DNA from: Sinohyriopsis cumingii | Lineage: Eukaryota > Mollusca > Bivalvia > Unionida > Unionidae | Length of the DNA: 64,000 bases | Assembly (NCBI GenBank): GCA_028554795.2 | Contig: CM068842.1 | Coordinates: 53,767,608 to 53,831,607, forward strand | Direction: 5' to 3' | Shown here: piece by piece, positions 37,320-49,374 of the stretch | How positions within the stretch are numbered: position 1 is the stretch's first letter | Layout of the letters: each line of letters begins with the position of its first letter | Notes under the pieces: generated by a model | What the model was told of the DNA's origin: nothing | What the model saw: only the letters and a program-made list of their open reading frames with translations | The model's database searches: none | Position numbers and translations under genes: made by a program

Positions 37320-37965
37320 AGTTATTTCTTCTGTGCAGAAACCACAGTTTGTCTTTCAGTAACAGTTACACTGACATTTGTACCCCAGGCAAGACTAGCT
37401 TCTTCCTTACCTAAACAGTTTGGTCCAGATCAGTGATGTAGAAATATAACTAATGTTACTGTGCAAAGACCATTTAGCCTATTTCAGTAAGTGACCTTGT
37501 TCTTTCATCTTTTGACCCCCAAATCAATAGGCTTCTTCTCTGCCACAAGTGCCACCCAAAGGTTTGGCTGAGGTATATGATGTAGAAAAAATGTTAATGT
37601 GTAGAAACCATTTTTATTCTTTCAGTCACAGTAACCTTAAGACACCAACAAATCCATAGGGTTCTCACTCCAAGTGCAAGCCAACACAAAATCTTATAAC
37701 TAGATGATCTAGATTATAGTGCAGAAACCATTTTTCTTCTTTCAATGACCTTGAGAGTGATCTTCCTTATCATAATTGAAAACCATTAACAAAGGTGGAG
37801 AAATCACATTATCATGCAGAAACCATTAGTCTTCTTGAAGTCATGCCTGCCTTTACCTTTGAGCTTAGAGTTTAAAATCACTAGGGTTCTTCCTTACCCT
37901 AAGTGCAAACCATCCACAATGTTTGGTAACTACGTAGAGAAGGTATTATATGATAACCTAAACAG
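37320..37965. repeat. Diverged tandem repeat, ~130-150 bp unit
   Basis: gtgcagaaaccattttt-ttctttcag, tgaccttgac-like, atcaatagggttcttcc-like and aagtgca-accaca-aaagtttgg segments recur about four times. I know similar sequence from gastropod genomes. A more diverged set lies at 51.2-51.6 kb. Confidence 0.65.
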
Positions 37966-39368
37966 TGAAAGATGGACAGTTGGGCAATATCATGACATGC
38001 TCTGCCTTATGGCTGGAGTATAAAAATGGAAAAATGGTTTCTCAATGCAATATTACAAAATACAAAATTTTTAGAAATTTTAAATCCACATAATCTATTG
38101 TAGTAATGTTCATATTAAATCTCTTGTCTCTCCGTCTGCAAACTGGAGTTCTTGAAATCATGAACAGTTCATGAACTTGATGAACTATTCTTGAACTGAA
38201 CATGAAACATTCTTGAAATCGTTTTTTGGCTATTCAAGAACTACAGTTCTTGAATAGCTAATGAATATCAAACAAATGAAGTACAATTCAAGAATATGTC
38301 AAGAACAGTTAATGCACTGAAATGAATTAAACTAGTTCATAAAAAACTCATGAATAGTTCTTGACAGAATTCTGGACCATGTCAGAAACAGTTAAGAACT
38401 AAAAGAATGGCAAATAAATTCATGCAAAAATAGCTGAAATGTTTATGATAATATTTGGAAACAAATCAGGAATAGTGCACAGACAAGTTGCAGCTGAAAT
38501 AACTGAAAAATTAATAAAAAGTTATGTTCATCTGATTTTGAATACAGCATCATTAAATGAAAGAGACTATTTTTGTCATAAACTTAACCTTTTAAACTGC
38601 AAGCTCACTCCCTGTTTTCAATATTACTTAAAATGAAATGTTCTAGAAAATTATAAATCCAGAGGATGTCTGAAAAGATAACAACAGGAACAACAATCTA
38701 ATATGTAATTCTGTATGGCCTTAGAGTTAGCAAATAATGGAATCAGAAAGTAATATTATAACCATGCAACTCGTGCTTTGTGATTCTCACATACATGCAA
38801 AGTAACCCCTAGCACATGATACTGTCTTATAATTCCTATTTAAAGATGGAATGCCCATGATGAATGTCATTTTTGCAACCATAAGTCTCTGATGGTTGAT
38901 TAGGCAGGGAGTTTGTTCAAATGAAGACTAAAGTGTCAACAAGTTTTTCTGCAGCAACTGCATCAACAAATGGTGAGGTTTTTACTGAAAACAGACGTGT
39001 TCCACCTGTTAGTCCTGACAGTCACATATTCAGTTCTCTTTCAAATCAATGAATAACAGCATAGACTTTGTATTCTGACTTGAGCAACACAAAGTATCTA
39101 ATAACTCTTATTTTACTGCATAAAACTGCAAATTCATTTTTGTATCCTTGAATAATCCTATGAATAAAATTTTGCACAATCAGCAGTTATTCTGTCCACC
39201 TTTCTCACCTCTTGTAAACTGATCACTTCAAGCTATTCCCAGATTTCATTATTAAGCTGATTCTGTTTAAAGATTTCTTTAGCACCACAAACAGCACAAC
39301 TGTTTGCTTCCAACTGTACATTTTACCTTGAGTCAACCCGTTTCTACAGATACAGGCTTGTGCTTGCC

Positions 39369-40690
39369 TCTATCTCATTGCCTGTTTCAATACATTGCCA
39401 GTTCCATGCACTGACTGCAGAAGCATGGAGTTTGTGTCCTCAAACAGCTCCAAGCCCACAAGGGTCCCCAAAGTTTAATGTAGGACACCAAATGAACACC
39501 GACATTATGGACATTAAGGCCACAAGAACCATCTCCATACAGATTCTGGAAAGATGAGTAGAATGTATCCAAAAAAGTTTCTGCTCTTTCTAAAGAAGAT
39601 GTAGCTATCTTATCTCCAAGCCAAATATATATTACTTCAGATAAACATGCCAGGTTACTCATGTTTTCCTCTTCTAGAAATCCACTGAGGCAATGAATGG
39701 CATACTATAAAAGCCAAGCTTGTAATTCCGTTGCTTTAAAATGATTGTAATGTTTTTCAAGGTCATGTGGCAATCTTTCAATGCTGCTTGGTGGTTTTAT
39801 ATTTTTCATTCTACCTGAAATAGCTTTAAGATCTTTACCAATAAAATACTTATTTTTTCTTTCTGTTGGGGAAAACCATTTAGTTAGCAAAGTCTTGGTG
39901 ATTCCAAGAAGGACTCCATGCATGTAATCTGGCACAGTTCCCTTAACAAATCCTTTGCAATGTATTTTATCCCTTCCTGTTTGCATATGTGAAATCACTT
40001 CCTGATGGTTTCTATATTCATACTTGGATTCTTTACTTCTGTATGGATAACACCTTGCAGTTCCATTTCCTTGCTTTACAACCATTCCTGAATCTTGACA
40101 AGCAATGCCGGCTTTTGATCCATTAAAATTTGTCATATAAAGCATCTCTGCCTTTGCTGGGAGATCAGCAATCCCACAAACAATTGCTAGTTTTACACTG
40201 ATAAAACTCTCATCATTTAGTTTAACATCGACTTCATTTTTGTATAAATTGTTCATGAATTCAATGAAAACAGTCAGGTACTGCCTAAACGGTGGCTTCC
40301 TCTTTCCTTGCCATACGCATATTGTCACAGGCAAATCTTAATTTTGGACTCAATTCATTTATGGCCGGAACAATCAGCCATAACTGTATCTTAGATGATG
40401 AGTATAAACACACTCCATCAGTGTTAAAAATGGCTGTAAGATTGTTAGAATTTTTTTAAAAGAAATTCTTGATCACTCAATAACTTTCTATATGCTTTTC
40501 CATTTGTAATGTCTGTTATGATGTCGTAAACTTTATTCTTGTATAAAAATGCTTTACATTTCTCAACGTCTTCACAAATTCCTGAAAAAATATTAAAAAT
40601 GTTTAAAAAAACTGAAACACATTTTGAGAAGTCTGCATTCTTGTGTAGCATTCTAGAAGCCCCCAAGTTAAAAATGACAATGTCATAATC
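39369..40690 (-). pseudogene. CACTA/EnSpm-like (tnp2-type) transposase, decayed
   Basis: Read on the minus strand, the pieces occur in the usual order. First comes an N-terminal segment with FNLGASRMLHKNADFSKCVS and KNKVYDIITDITNGKAY. Then AIFNTDGV, then WQGKRKPPFRQY, LPAKAEMLYMTNFNG, VPDYMHGVLLGITKTLLTKW and KATELQAWLL. Last are NVHNVGVHLVSYIKLWGPLW and QSVHGTGN. These fit the metazoan tnp2-like transposase family I know. The gene is broken: there are frameshifts near 40,440, 40,340 and 39,455, and an in-frame TAG at 39707-39705 between AWLL and the next conserved segment. A TAG at the left end closes the frame after QAMR. It is not a host gene. The family call is confident; the exact subfamily is not. 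Confidence 0.85.
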
Positions 40691-40699
40691 CTAAGTAAT

Positions 40700-43480
40700 A
40701 GCTGATTTTTTAAAAGTATTATTCAGTCATACAACCGCAGTAATCCTGAAATGGTATCTTGAACACTAAGGGTTCCACGGGGACTGGAACCCTTACAACA
40801 ATCTCCTGCACCCCCTTTCTTCAGTTAGTATTTTCTATAAAAAAAAGAGGCCAAAGGCATCATTTTTTGAGGCCAGATTATCACCCTTTTTCTTGGACAA
40901 TTTCGGTACAACACTCACCCTTTCCTGAAATTTTCAATGGGTTCTTTTGCACATTAGATATTTATAAACTACAGTAAAAAGTAGTTATTGATAAATCTTT
41001 TGAGACTTGTATGTATGTGTGAATTTTAAAGTAAAATATAGGCCAATTCTAAATTACATCTACATTGGACACACATTTCCATCTGCACAGCAAATAGTGG
41101 GTAATTTATGAAAGTGAGACAGTCAACATTCTTTTAATACATTCTGAAAATGTATAAGATTTGAAAAATGATTGGAGTCATTTCTTTTTCATTTTCACTT
41201 CATGAGAGACACATCTGTTGACCTCATCCATACAATCCAAATAAAATAAAATAAAAAGTTACACTGTTATGAAATTCAGGACTAGCAAACCAAGATTCAT
41301 GAACTAAAGTGAATTATGGTTTATAACCATAAAATGACTGAAACCTCAATGGACTTCATTTTTTTTTCTGCTGAAAAAGACTGCATCATGGAGGCTAAAA
41401 TAATGTTGGAAACTCTTTTGAAGCAGCCAGATTTAACAACAGAGATGGTGATGAAAGAGATGGGGATAGAAAATTTAGATCTAATGAAAGGTAAAATTAC
41501 CAAGGAATTTAAATTCAAGACATTTCATTGCCAGTAAAATAAATGAACAGATAGATTTTTTAAATCAAAGTTATCAATATACATTTGCCTCAGCAATATT
41601 ATGAAAACCTGAAAATTTGATGTAATGTGTCAGATCCCCTTTTTAAATATAAATGAATTTTCTGTTTACTTAAATGAACTTAAGAATCATTATACAGGTA
41701 TATTAAAAATATTAAACGTTATTAAATTGATGATTATGAAACTTGGTAAATTAAACACAATCAAAGGATTTTGTTCATAAACAGTAAAGGTTGACAATTT
41801 TCTTGATCATTTGGCAAGCATTTACACTTAATGTGTTAAGCCTAAGGATAATCAAGACTTGTTTGTTGATTTCTTTTAAAGCTTGTTACTTAAAAATGTA
41901 TCATAACTTACCTTTAACTCATGTTCACTGCAGTTGTTTAGACAGCCCTAAAAAAGCAGAGAATGCTCAGACACACTGGATCGAAAAAACATCCACCACT
42001 GTGGCTGAAGTGGCTCTTTCATGGCTCCTGATCACAGTACAACCGTAAGGAAAGCGATAAGATCTTTGATCAGGATGCAAAAACACCGAAGTCAGCCGGA
42101 AGAAAGGCTTCAGATCATGGCATAAAAGCCACTGATCAGGATGTACAACAAAGAAGCCTAATCAGAGTGTAAATAACCTTTGGGACTCAGATAACTATAT
42201 GCATGTTTCCGAAGAAAGCATGTCAGTTGTTCCAATTAGGTGAGAATTACAATTCTATTCATATTAAGATGCACAGCAGAAATCCGCTGATGTGGAGGAA
42301 ATCTAATGATTTTTTTTTCATACAGAACATTATTTTAGCATTTAATCATATTAAGTTTGAGTCAGATAAATTATATATAAAATACAGAAGTGGCAAACTA
42401 GTTCATTTTTATTTTACTTCACAAAATGAAGAACATTACAAGAATTCAAAGGGGTATATTCCATTTGCTCATTATTATTAAAGATCAAGGAAAAAAATTA
42501 ATAAACATCTAGCCTTCATTAAAATTATAATGAAAAAGAAAATGTGTGTATAATGAAAGTTAGTTTCTACATATCAGCAAAGATCCTTCCTTCACTTAAA
42601 TTTAGTTTAAAAAAACAAACAGGTCACTTTTCAATAGAGTATGTTATTGTTTTGTAACAGTACATTACATTGTTGTCATTCATAATTTCAGAACATTATA
42701 AAGCCAGTATAAATGTTGTATGTTTATTTTGTCCATTTTTGGCAACTGTCCTCATATGACCTTCACCTGTTTGACAAAAGACAACAGATATTCATTCAGT
42801 TCTTATTAAATCACTCACTTCTTTACTATAAATTGCAACAATTTTTAATGGATGCAGGTTTTATTTTAAGTAAAAAGAGTGTGGTAAATGTGGTCTACAT
42901 ATAATTTTTGGTGCAAAATTTAAACTGGTCAAAGAAAGGGTTGAATTTATATTAATTCTTTTAATCATAATTTTATAGCAACCTAATGGACAATGATTTA
43001 ATCCGGAAGGTCAGTCTGGGCTACAAGAAGTTTGGGGGAGGGGTGCAAAACATTTAAACTGTCGTAAGATTAGGACAAAAACTCCCACTAAAAAAAACCT
43101 TTAATGCAATCAGGTGCTCTGGAAGGGTTAAGATAAAGTTGTCATTTCCTATTCAACATGCAGCATTTGTCATGAGATTGTCAAGTGGGTGTATAATGCA
43201 TCTGAACTACAATTTATGACTATATAGAACATACTTGTGGTCAAGTCAATTCCAGAAAACAAATGGAGTAGAGGAGGATGAGAGACCAAGTCAGGCCCTT
43301 TTGTTTGCTTTTTTTTAAAGAATCCCTTCAACAATTAGATTTTATTTTCCTCTTTCATTGCAACAATAAAAGAAGTTTTTATTATCCCCACCATGCATAA
43401 AAGATTAATTGAAGTGCCTTTCTCCCACCAGCCATAAAAAAAAATGCAATAACTCGGACTAGTTAAATGACCTGATTTTG
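40700..43480. other. Interior of the candidate CACTA-like element
   Basis: No recognised domain is visible. A plus-strand frame at 41316-41537 (with AEKDCIMEAKIMLETLLKQP) has no motif I recognise and could be a further element remnant. Confidence 0.4.
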
Positions 43481-43483
43481 GAC

Positions 43484-43738
43484 TAGGGGTGAAACAATTC
43501 ATTGATATATCAATGCATCGATACTTTAGCCATATCGATAAACATATTGATACAAGATCTGAAGAATCTATATAAAATGAAATCTACCCAATGAAAGTTA
43601 CTTTAATCTTCAGCAGTCATGAATAATTATTAATTTGCCTTTTTATTCTTTAAACTGAGAATTGATAATGTATCGTATCGTAGGCAGTGTATCGTGAATT
43701 GTATTGATACATGGCACAGGTGTATTGTTTCACCTATA
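43484..43738. mobile_element. hAT-type MITE with 8-bp TSD
   Basis: The left end is TAGGGGTGAAACAATTCA and the right end, read inward, is TATAGGTGAAACAATACA. The flanks are ttttggac (43476-43483) and tcttggac (43739-43746), an 8-bp duplication with one mismatch. Internal atcgata and gtatcgtat motifs are common in this type of element. It has no coding capacity. Confidence 0.87.
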
Positions 43739-43824
43739 TCTTGGACACTCCATTATCCACCAGTTCATAATGGCAAAAAGTAAATTTTTTAAAGATGTAA
43801 TTTGTTTTTCTTCTCTTTTCCTAG

Positions 43825-44183
43825 TACACTGAAGCACATATGAAAATTGGAAGATGAGGTGGAGGCTCTCAGAACTGAGCTATGAAGTGTGAGAAAGAAA
43901 CTTAAAAAAATGTGCAGAAACATTTGAGGAATCGACCATGCAAGATTTGAACGCAAAAAGTCAACATGAAGAGAATAGTCAGCTGGATAATTGTATAAAG
44001 AAATTACAGCATTTGTCAGCCAATACTGAGAGAGATATAAATGATATCATCAAGAGAGCAACCTTTACAATATTTACGTCTGTCGATCTAATCAACTGCC
44101 GTTGTACAGGGGGAAAAAACATGAAAAGTGGGGACACTGTGTGGTCATGCCTGGATGATGTGAAATTTAACATCCTTGAGCAG
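43825..44183 (+). pseudogene. Decayed exon: coiled coil plus BEN-like domain fragment
   Basis: A strong acceptor (ttcttctcttttcctag) and a donor (GAGCAG|gtaatt) bound this segment. The first part encodes a charged helix (KLEDEVEALRTEL, SVRKKLKK) interrupted by two TGA codons at positions where an arginine codon would fit. A one-base shift in an A-run near 43,905 leads into CAETFEES and the frame from ATG 43938. This ends with an IFTSVDLINCRCTGGKNMKS segment and SCLDDVKFNILEQ. The LxxxxLxxxxxTGxK spacing resembles a BEN domain N-terminal half. It may belong to the CACTA-like element around it, or be a host retro- or duplicate fragment. The domain call is tentative. Confidence 0.45.
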
Positions 44184-44874
44184 GTAATTCTAAGAAAATG
44201 TTCTACAATTGCACACTGTTCATTAAAAAAAAATTGAATATATCCAAAAGGTTGAAAGGCATAAAGTGGTCAGTGAGCCATCAGAAAATGTTACAAAACA
44301 GGACAGTAAAGTTGTCTAAACAGCAACATTTTTTCCTGCCAAGCAAATAGCAGTATTAAAGAAATGAAAAATTTGTTTCTATGTTTGTTTTATGTCAGTT
44401 CAATCATTAACTGCATAATTGTGTTTAAGTATCTACTTTAGGTGTATTTATAAAATGTTCAAAAGTTTCTATCAGAATATTGGTTCTGATCAATAACTGA
44501 GGTGTTCATGAACATTTAATGTGATCTTATACCTGAACTGTGATTCACTGTGACAGATATGAACAATTCTGGAATTATTCACGAATTCTTTTGTAACACT
44601 TGTTCATGAAATATTAATAAAATGCACCTGAACATTTCATAAGCAGTTCATGAATATTAAATGGCCAAATTTTCAAGAACAATCTATATTAAAAAAATGT
44701 TCATGAACTGTTCAAGCACTTATGTTAAAAAATTTAGCCAAAATTGTTCTTGAAAATTCGGCCATTTTATGTTCAAGAACTGCTCATGAAATGTTTATGT
44801 GCATTTTATGAATGGTTCATGAAAAGTATTCTAGAACAATTGATGGATAATTCAAGAATTGTTCATGACATAAT

Positions 44875-45500
44875 CACAGAGGACTGCATCTTACTAAATT
44901 CATATGAGATATGCACTAAATATATTAGGTGGCTTATTTGCACTGAGGTTGTTAACTTTTAAAAAGCAAATTATTACATTAATCTTAGGCAGGCTGGCTT
45001 ACTTTCGATATTGAACATTTCTGTCATACTTTCATGGCTGATTTGAGACTTTATGCCTTAGCTAAAATGGTGGGCATAATTCAGCAGAGTAATAATTAAA
45101 CTTAACAAATGATTGGTCACTGTCTCAGGAAACCTACATGTCATTAATGAGAACGTTAAAGTTTGGACAGCAAACCCAGTCTATATCAACTGATTCAAAA
45201 ACCTCTTAATTGCTCTACTAATGTAAGATAATTCAGCATTGTTTACAATTGTACAATCTGTTTTGCTATTAGAGACATCTATGAAGTATTTTTATTCAAT
45301 TTTACTCTAGCAATAATTCCAATTATGTTCCAATTTTCTTGGTCATAAGAAGGTGGTTTTATTTATCAAAACTGCCTAGTTTTGAAATGTTGGTGAAACA
45401 GCATTTGTACTTGCTGAAATATCATAAGTTGAAAATTGGCATAGATCAGTTTATTAAGGGAAATGGGGAAAATACAAAACTTTCCCAAGTTCTGGAGGGG
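44875..45500. other. Intron 1 sequence without a recognised feature
   Basis: Nothing is recognised. Confidence 0.5.
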
Positions 45501-45511
45501 CATCTGTTAAT

Positions 45512-45838
45512 GTGTGTTTGTGTGTGAGATTTGGAATTTTTAACGTAGCTTTAACAATCTTTCAGTCATATCTCTATGATGTCTTTCGTGTGGCAGTTTA
45601 TATTGATGTCTAGCACTGGGGCATCATGCCGCAGACATATAGCATAATGTCCCACCCAGTCACATTATCCTGACACCAGGCCGACCAGTCCTAACACTAA
45701 CCTCTTCATGCTGAGCACCAAGCGAGGCAGCTGTTAGTACCATTTTTGTAAGTCTTTGGTATGACTCAGCCAAGGATCGAACCCACGACCTCCCACATCC
45801 GAGACAGACGCTCTAACCACTAGGCCACCGGAGTGGTC
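45512..45838 (-). mobile_element. tRNA-derived SINE with 11-bp TSD
   Basis: On the minus strand it starts GACCACTCCGGTGGCCTAGT, with A box TGGCCTAGTGG and B box GGTTCGATCC, and ends in a (CA)n-like tail. The 11-bp catctgttaat is repeated exactly at 45501-45511 and 45839-45849, so both borders are firm. The body matches the copies at 5.8 and 60-61 kb. Confidence 0.93.
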
Positions 45839-45849
45839 CATCTGTTAAT

Positions 45850-47584
45850 AATGGTACTTAAAAGAACCTAAATTCTGATTGGATAAGTTAACGGTTTGGA
45901 GTGTGTTTCCAGGTGAAGTTTCATGTTTTTTTAAAATGTTTTAACCGATAAAACAAGACTCAGTTTTGCAAGAGCCAAAATCTTAGCTCTGAGAAGAATA
46001 GCAAGTATTCTCTAATAAAAACCGTCCAAGGCACATGTAATGGAAGTCTTGTGGGACACATAACCAAAGGTGTAAAGAGACTATTCTGTAAATGGGGAAA
46101 AGAGAGCAAGGTACAGTGTCTTGATTTTCTACATTATATTTCCTTGATATGAGTCTTAAAATAATTGTTTGAATTTATTTGTTTAAATGTCACTGGAATT
46201 TTGTATGCTAGGAACTGATTATTATTCAGTTTGTATGCTGTTTATTCCAATGCACTGTTAGTTGCAAATAATGTCATTAATTTAATTATTACTAAGATGT
46301 GATTTCTCTTAACCAACGAATCAGTTATATATATTGTTAACTGTATGTGTACATGTGTCTGACATTAGTAAAGATAATGATGAACAGTTCAAACTGCAGG
46401 GCCTAATAGCCAAAAAGCAGTACTGATCAATTAGTATCTCATTTCCTATAATATGTGATGTCTTTTGAAGAGGTGGTATGCAAACAAGTTGTGATATGGT
46501 ATGCAAGGTCATGACCTGAAACCAAGTTAGCAGTTAGCATCAAGGCTACACAAAGAATGGGACAAGAGATGGAAAATTAGTTCATTCCAGGAAGTTACGC
46601 AGAGAACAGTGTCAGGCCACATTTACTTCATTTATCAGGAAAATAGCTTCCACATCAGAACATCTAACAGAAAGATTTCACACTGAATAGAAAGGATTCC
46701 CTGGCAGCTTATAGAAAGCACACTTGAACTATGATGGAAGACAAGGGGAAAAAGAGTGTAGCTGGACAAGTCAACTCCAACTGACAAGCCAAGTTCATTC
46801 TGGAGGGTGGCAGCAACAAGATCAGGTTACTCAGACGTGATGGACAATTAAGTTTGAAATGCTAACTGGATTCAAGATAAAAATTTGTGATATATAAGTA
46901 AACAGAACTGCTAATTTCATTTTATTTTCTAGCAGAAGTGTATTTTACCATTGGTCTTGCACAGTTTTATTTTGTTGTCTGATTGATTAAATTGTTATAT
47001 TCTACACACAGGACTTCATGTTGTTCTATTCAATATCTCTGCTCAGATTCCATTTATTCCAGCCATAAATTTAATAACTTTAATATTTTCTCAACCCACG
47101 CTATAACACAGCAGTTGATCATCCCTTAGACATCGATAACCAACCATTAATGGTAATCAAAAATAAAACACAACCACCACACCAACAAATTCTGCATACT
47201 GAGCACATGCCAAGGATATAATAAATTGTGAATGGCTGAGCACATGGCAAACATTCAATATTGTAGGCCGAGTACAAGCCGATTTTATTTAGATATAATA
47301 AATTCTGTATGCTTAGCACATGGCAAAGAAGCAATAAATTTTGACTAGCTGAAATGCTGATGTGTTTCATTTATGTTGTCAATAATTTGTTTTTGTCCCT
47401 TATTTACAAATAATTGGAAAAATCATCAAAATGACCTGTCTTTTTGGCCTTCTAGAGGTATCTTAATGGGTCCAGTCAAAACTGAGCACAGGTATCAGGC
47501 ATGCACAGTATGGCATAAACCAAAGCACATTAAAACAGGTCAACCTAAAATGCGCCACTGAGAAAAACCATATGTGCTTCATCT
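45850..47584. other. Intron 1 sequence, minor degenerate repeat
   Basis: From about 47,190 to 47,345 a degenerate unit of about 45 bp (gagcacatggcaa, aataaattgtg-a-g) recurs about four times. No gene is recognised. Confidence 0.45.
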
Positions 47585-47813
47585 GAAAGCACTCTCCATC
47601 GCGGATCACTGCCATCTCACCTCTGTCTGTGGGTTTGAGTCTCAGGTTCAGCCAATGTGCGTATATGAGAGAAAGCTTGCCAGTAGCTTCTCATGGGTTG
47701 GTGGTTCTTTCCGGGGTTTTCCCGGGTTCTTCCTCCACCATTAATACTGGCCACCATGTATAGCCTATCTTGTGCTGAAAATGGCTTTAAACCCTATAAC
47801 AACAACAACAACA
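47585..47813 (+). mobile_element. SINE with (AAC)n tail, longer copy
   Basis: A degenerate tRNA-like head (ccatcgcggatcactg..., B-box-like gggtttgagtctc) is followed by ttctcatgggttggtggttc. The tail with ctggccaccatg, ggctttaaaccc and (AAC)n is the one at 7081. It is the fullest copy of this family in the window. Confidence 0.78.
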
Positions 47814-48059
47814 GCCTTTGTTACAATTATCCTTGCAATATTCAAACTAATGTGTAAATAAAAACACGTGAAAAATCAAATAAGGAAATGCTTGCAAGTT
47901 AAGCCACTTCAAAGGAATGTTCAAGCACCAGTCTTCTATTTCTAAGTATTCCGCAGCCTAATTTTCTTCATTCTTTGACTTGTTCATGTTTCACTTTTTA
48001 CTCACAAAAGGTGCACATTATCATGTCTACTCATCACTTGGTAGTCTTGAGGACCAATA

Positions 48060-48300
48060 CTGGAAATGCCAAATATGTGGATACAGAATGGTGTCCTCAT
48101 CAAATGCCAAATATGTGGATGCAGAATGGTGTCCTCATCAAATGCCAAATATGTGGATGCAGAATGATGTCCTCATCAAATGCCAAATATGTGGATGCAG
48201 AATGGTGTCCTCATCAAATGCCAAATATGTGGATGCAGAATAGTGTCCTCATCAAATGCCAAATATGTGGATGCAGAATGGTGTCCTCATCAAATGCCAT
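48060..48300. repeat. Minisatellite, 38-bp unit, about six copies
   Basis: The unit is gccaaatatgtggatgcaga followed by atggtgtcctcatcaaat. Copies are nearly identical. Open frames here are repeat artefacts. Confidence 0.95.
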
Positions 48301-48304
48301 CAAG

Positions 48305-49370
48305 CAAAGTAATTAGCTTTTACCACTCAAAGAAAGATTACAAGTTTACCCACTTCTTTTTTTTATAAGATATCAATATCTTTTCTAAAATCGTGAAACT
48401 TTCATAACTTTTTGAAAGTAACCAAATAATTCAAATTAACATTATTGTCTTGCCACGAATGACTCATTATATCTGATATATGGGAACTAGGCTATTGTTT
48501 TGTTTAAAGCCACATGTAATTTACTACCTGCATAATCTAGGATTAAGATAGACACTAGCTAAACGAATACTTGCAAATCAGTGGGTAAATATGGAAAGCA
48601 AAAGAACATCAATCCATTCTGGAAGGTTTCTGACACTATACTGAATTCTTATCTGTACGCACTGCAGATGTTTTGAGTAGAGGTGAAACAATGTCTTTAA
48701 TAAGAAAGAAAATGGGAGGGGGTTACTTTTATAACATGATCATGTTACATCCCTATTCATGTTATAACAAAGCATCCTTAAATAGTTACTGTCGTAAAAG
48801 AAAGGTAAGCAAATCTCATACTTCTTGCATCCCTTTCAGTATTCTTCTCACTACAGAAATCATGTTACAAGCATTCAACATTCTCATTCTCTAGCTATGC
48901 AAAATAATCAGACAGAAAATATGTGTAAAACTGGGAAATGAATCACATGTTTTGAAGTCCAAAATGTTTCTGTCAGACTGTTAAAGGCTATTGTGTATTA
49001 AATAGAACCCTTTCAGTCAATGCCAGCACAAACCCACCCATCCTCAGCAAAACAGCACATGATGCAAAAGCATGCATTTTTTTCTTCTTTTACAAGAGCC
49101 TTGGCCTCTATCATGTATACCATTACTCAAAAATACAGATAACATCTTGGGGGGAAAAACAAGGTATTATAAACCTGTTCCTGAAACAGACTAGTTTCTT
49201 TTAGCACCAAAAAGTGATCTATAAGGCAGCCATTATAAATATGAGCTGTCAACATGCAGGCAAAAAAATGGCTCCAGTGACTACCCTTCATATAAAGATG
49301 CAGTGCTCACACAGAGGTATCACTTTACTACAATTAATGATTCTACTGTAAACTGGAACTGAAACATTAC
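48305..49370. other. Intron 1 sequence without a recognised feature
   Basis: Nothing is recognised. Confidence 0.5.
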
Positions 49371-49374
49371 TGTA

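Larger units (their letters stand above)
38150..44870. mobile_element. Candidate decayed CACTA/EnSpm-like element
   Basis: Two clusters of short words (ttcatgaa, gttcatgaac, attcttgaa, gttcttgaa) occur at 38,150-38,405 and 44,500-44,870, in both orientations. They flank the transposase remnant at 39.4-40.7 kb and the BEN-like exon at 43.8-44.2 kb. CACTA elements usually have subterminal repeats of this kind. I did not find the terminal CACT(A/G) inverted repeats or a 3-bp target duplication, so the borders are tentative. Confidence 0.5.

Noticed and set aside
41316..41537. 73-codon plus frame with an AEKDCIMEAKIMLETLLKQP segment
   Set aside because: It looks helical and could be an element remnant, but I recognise no family and see no splice sites, so it is not called as a gene.
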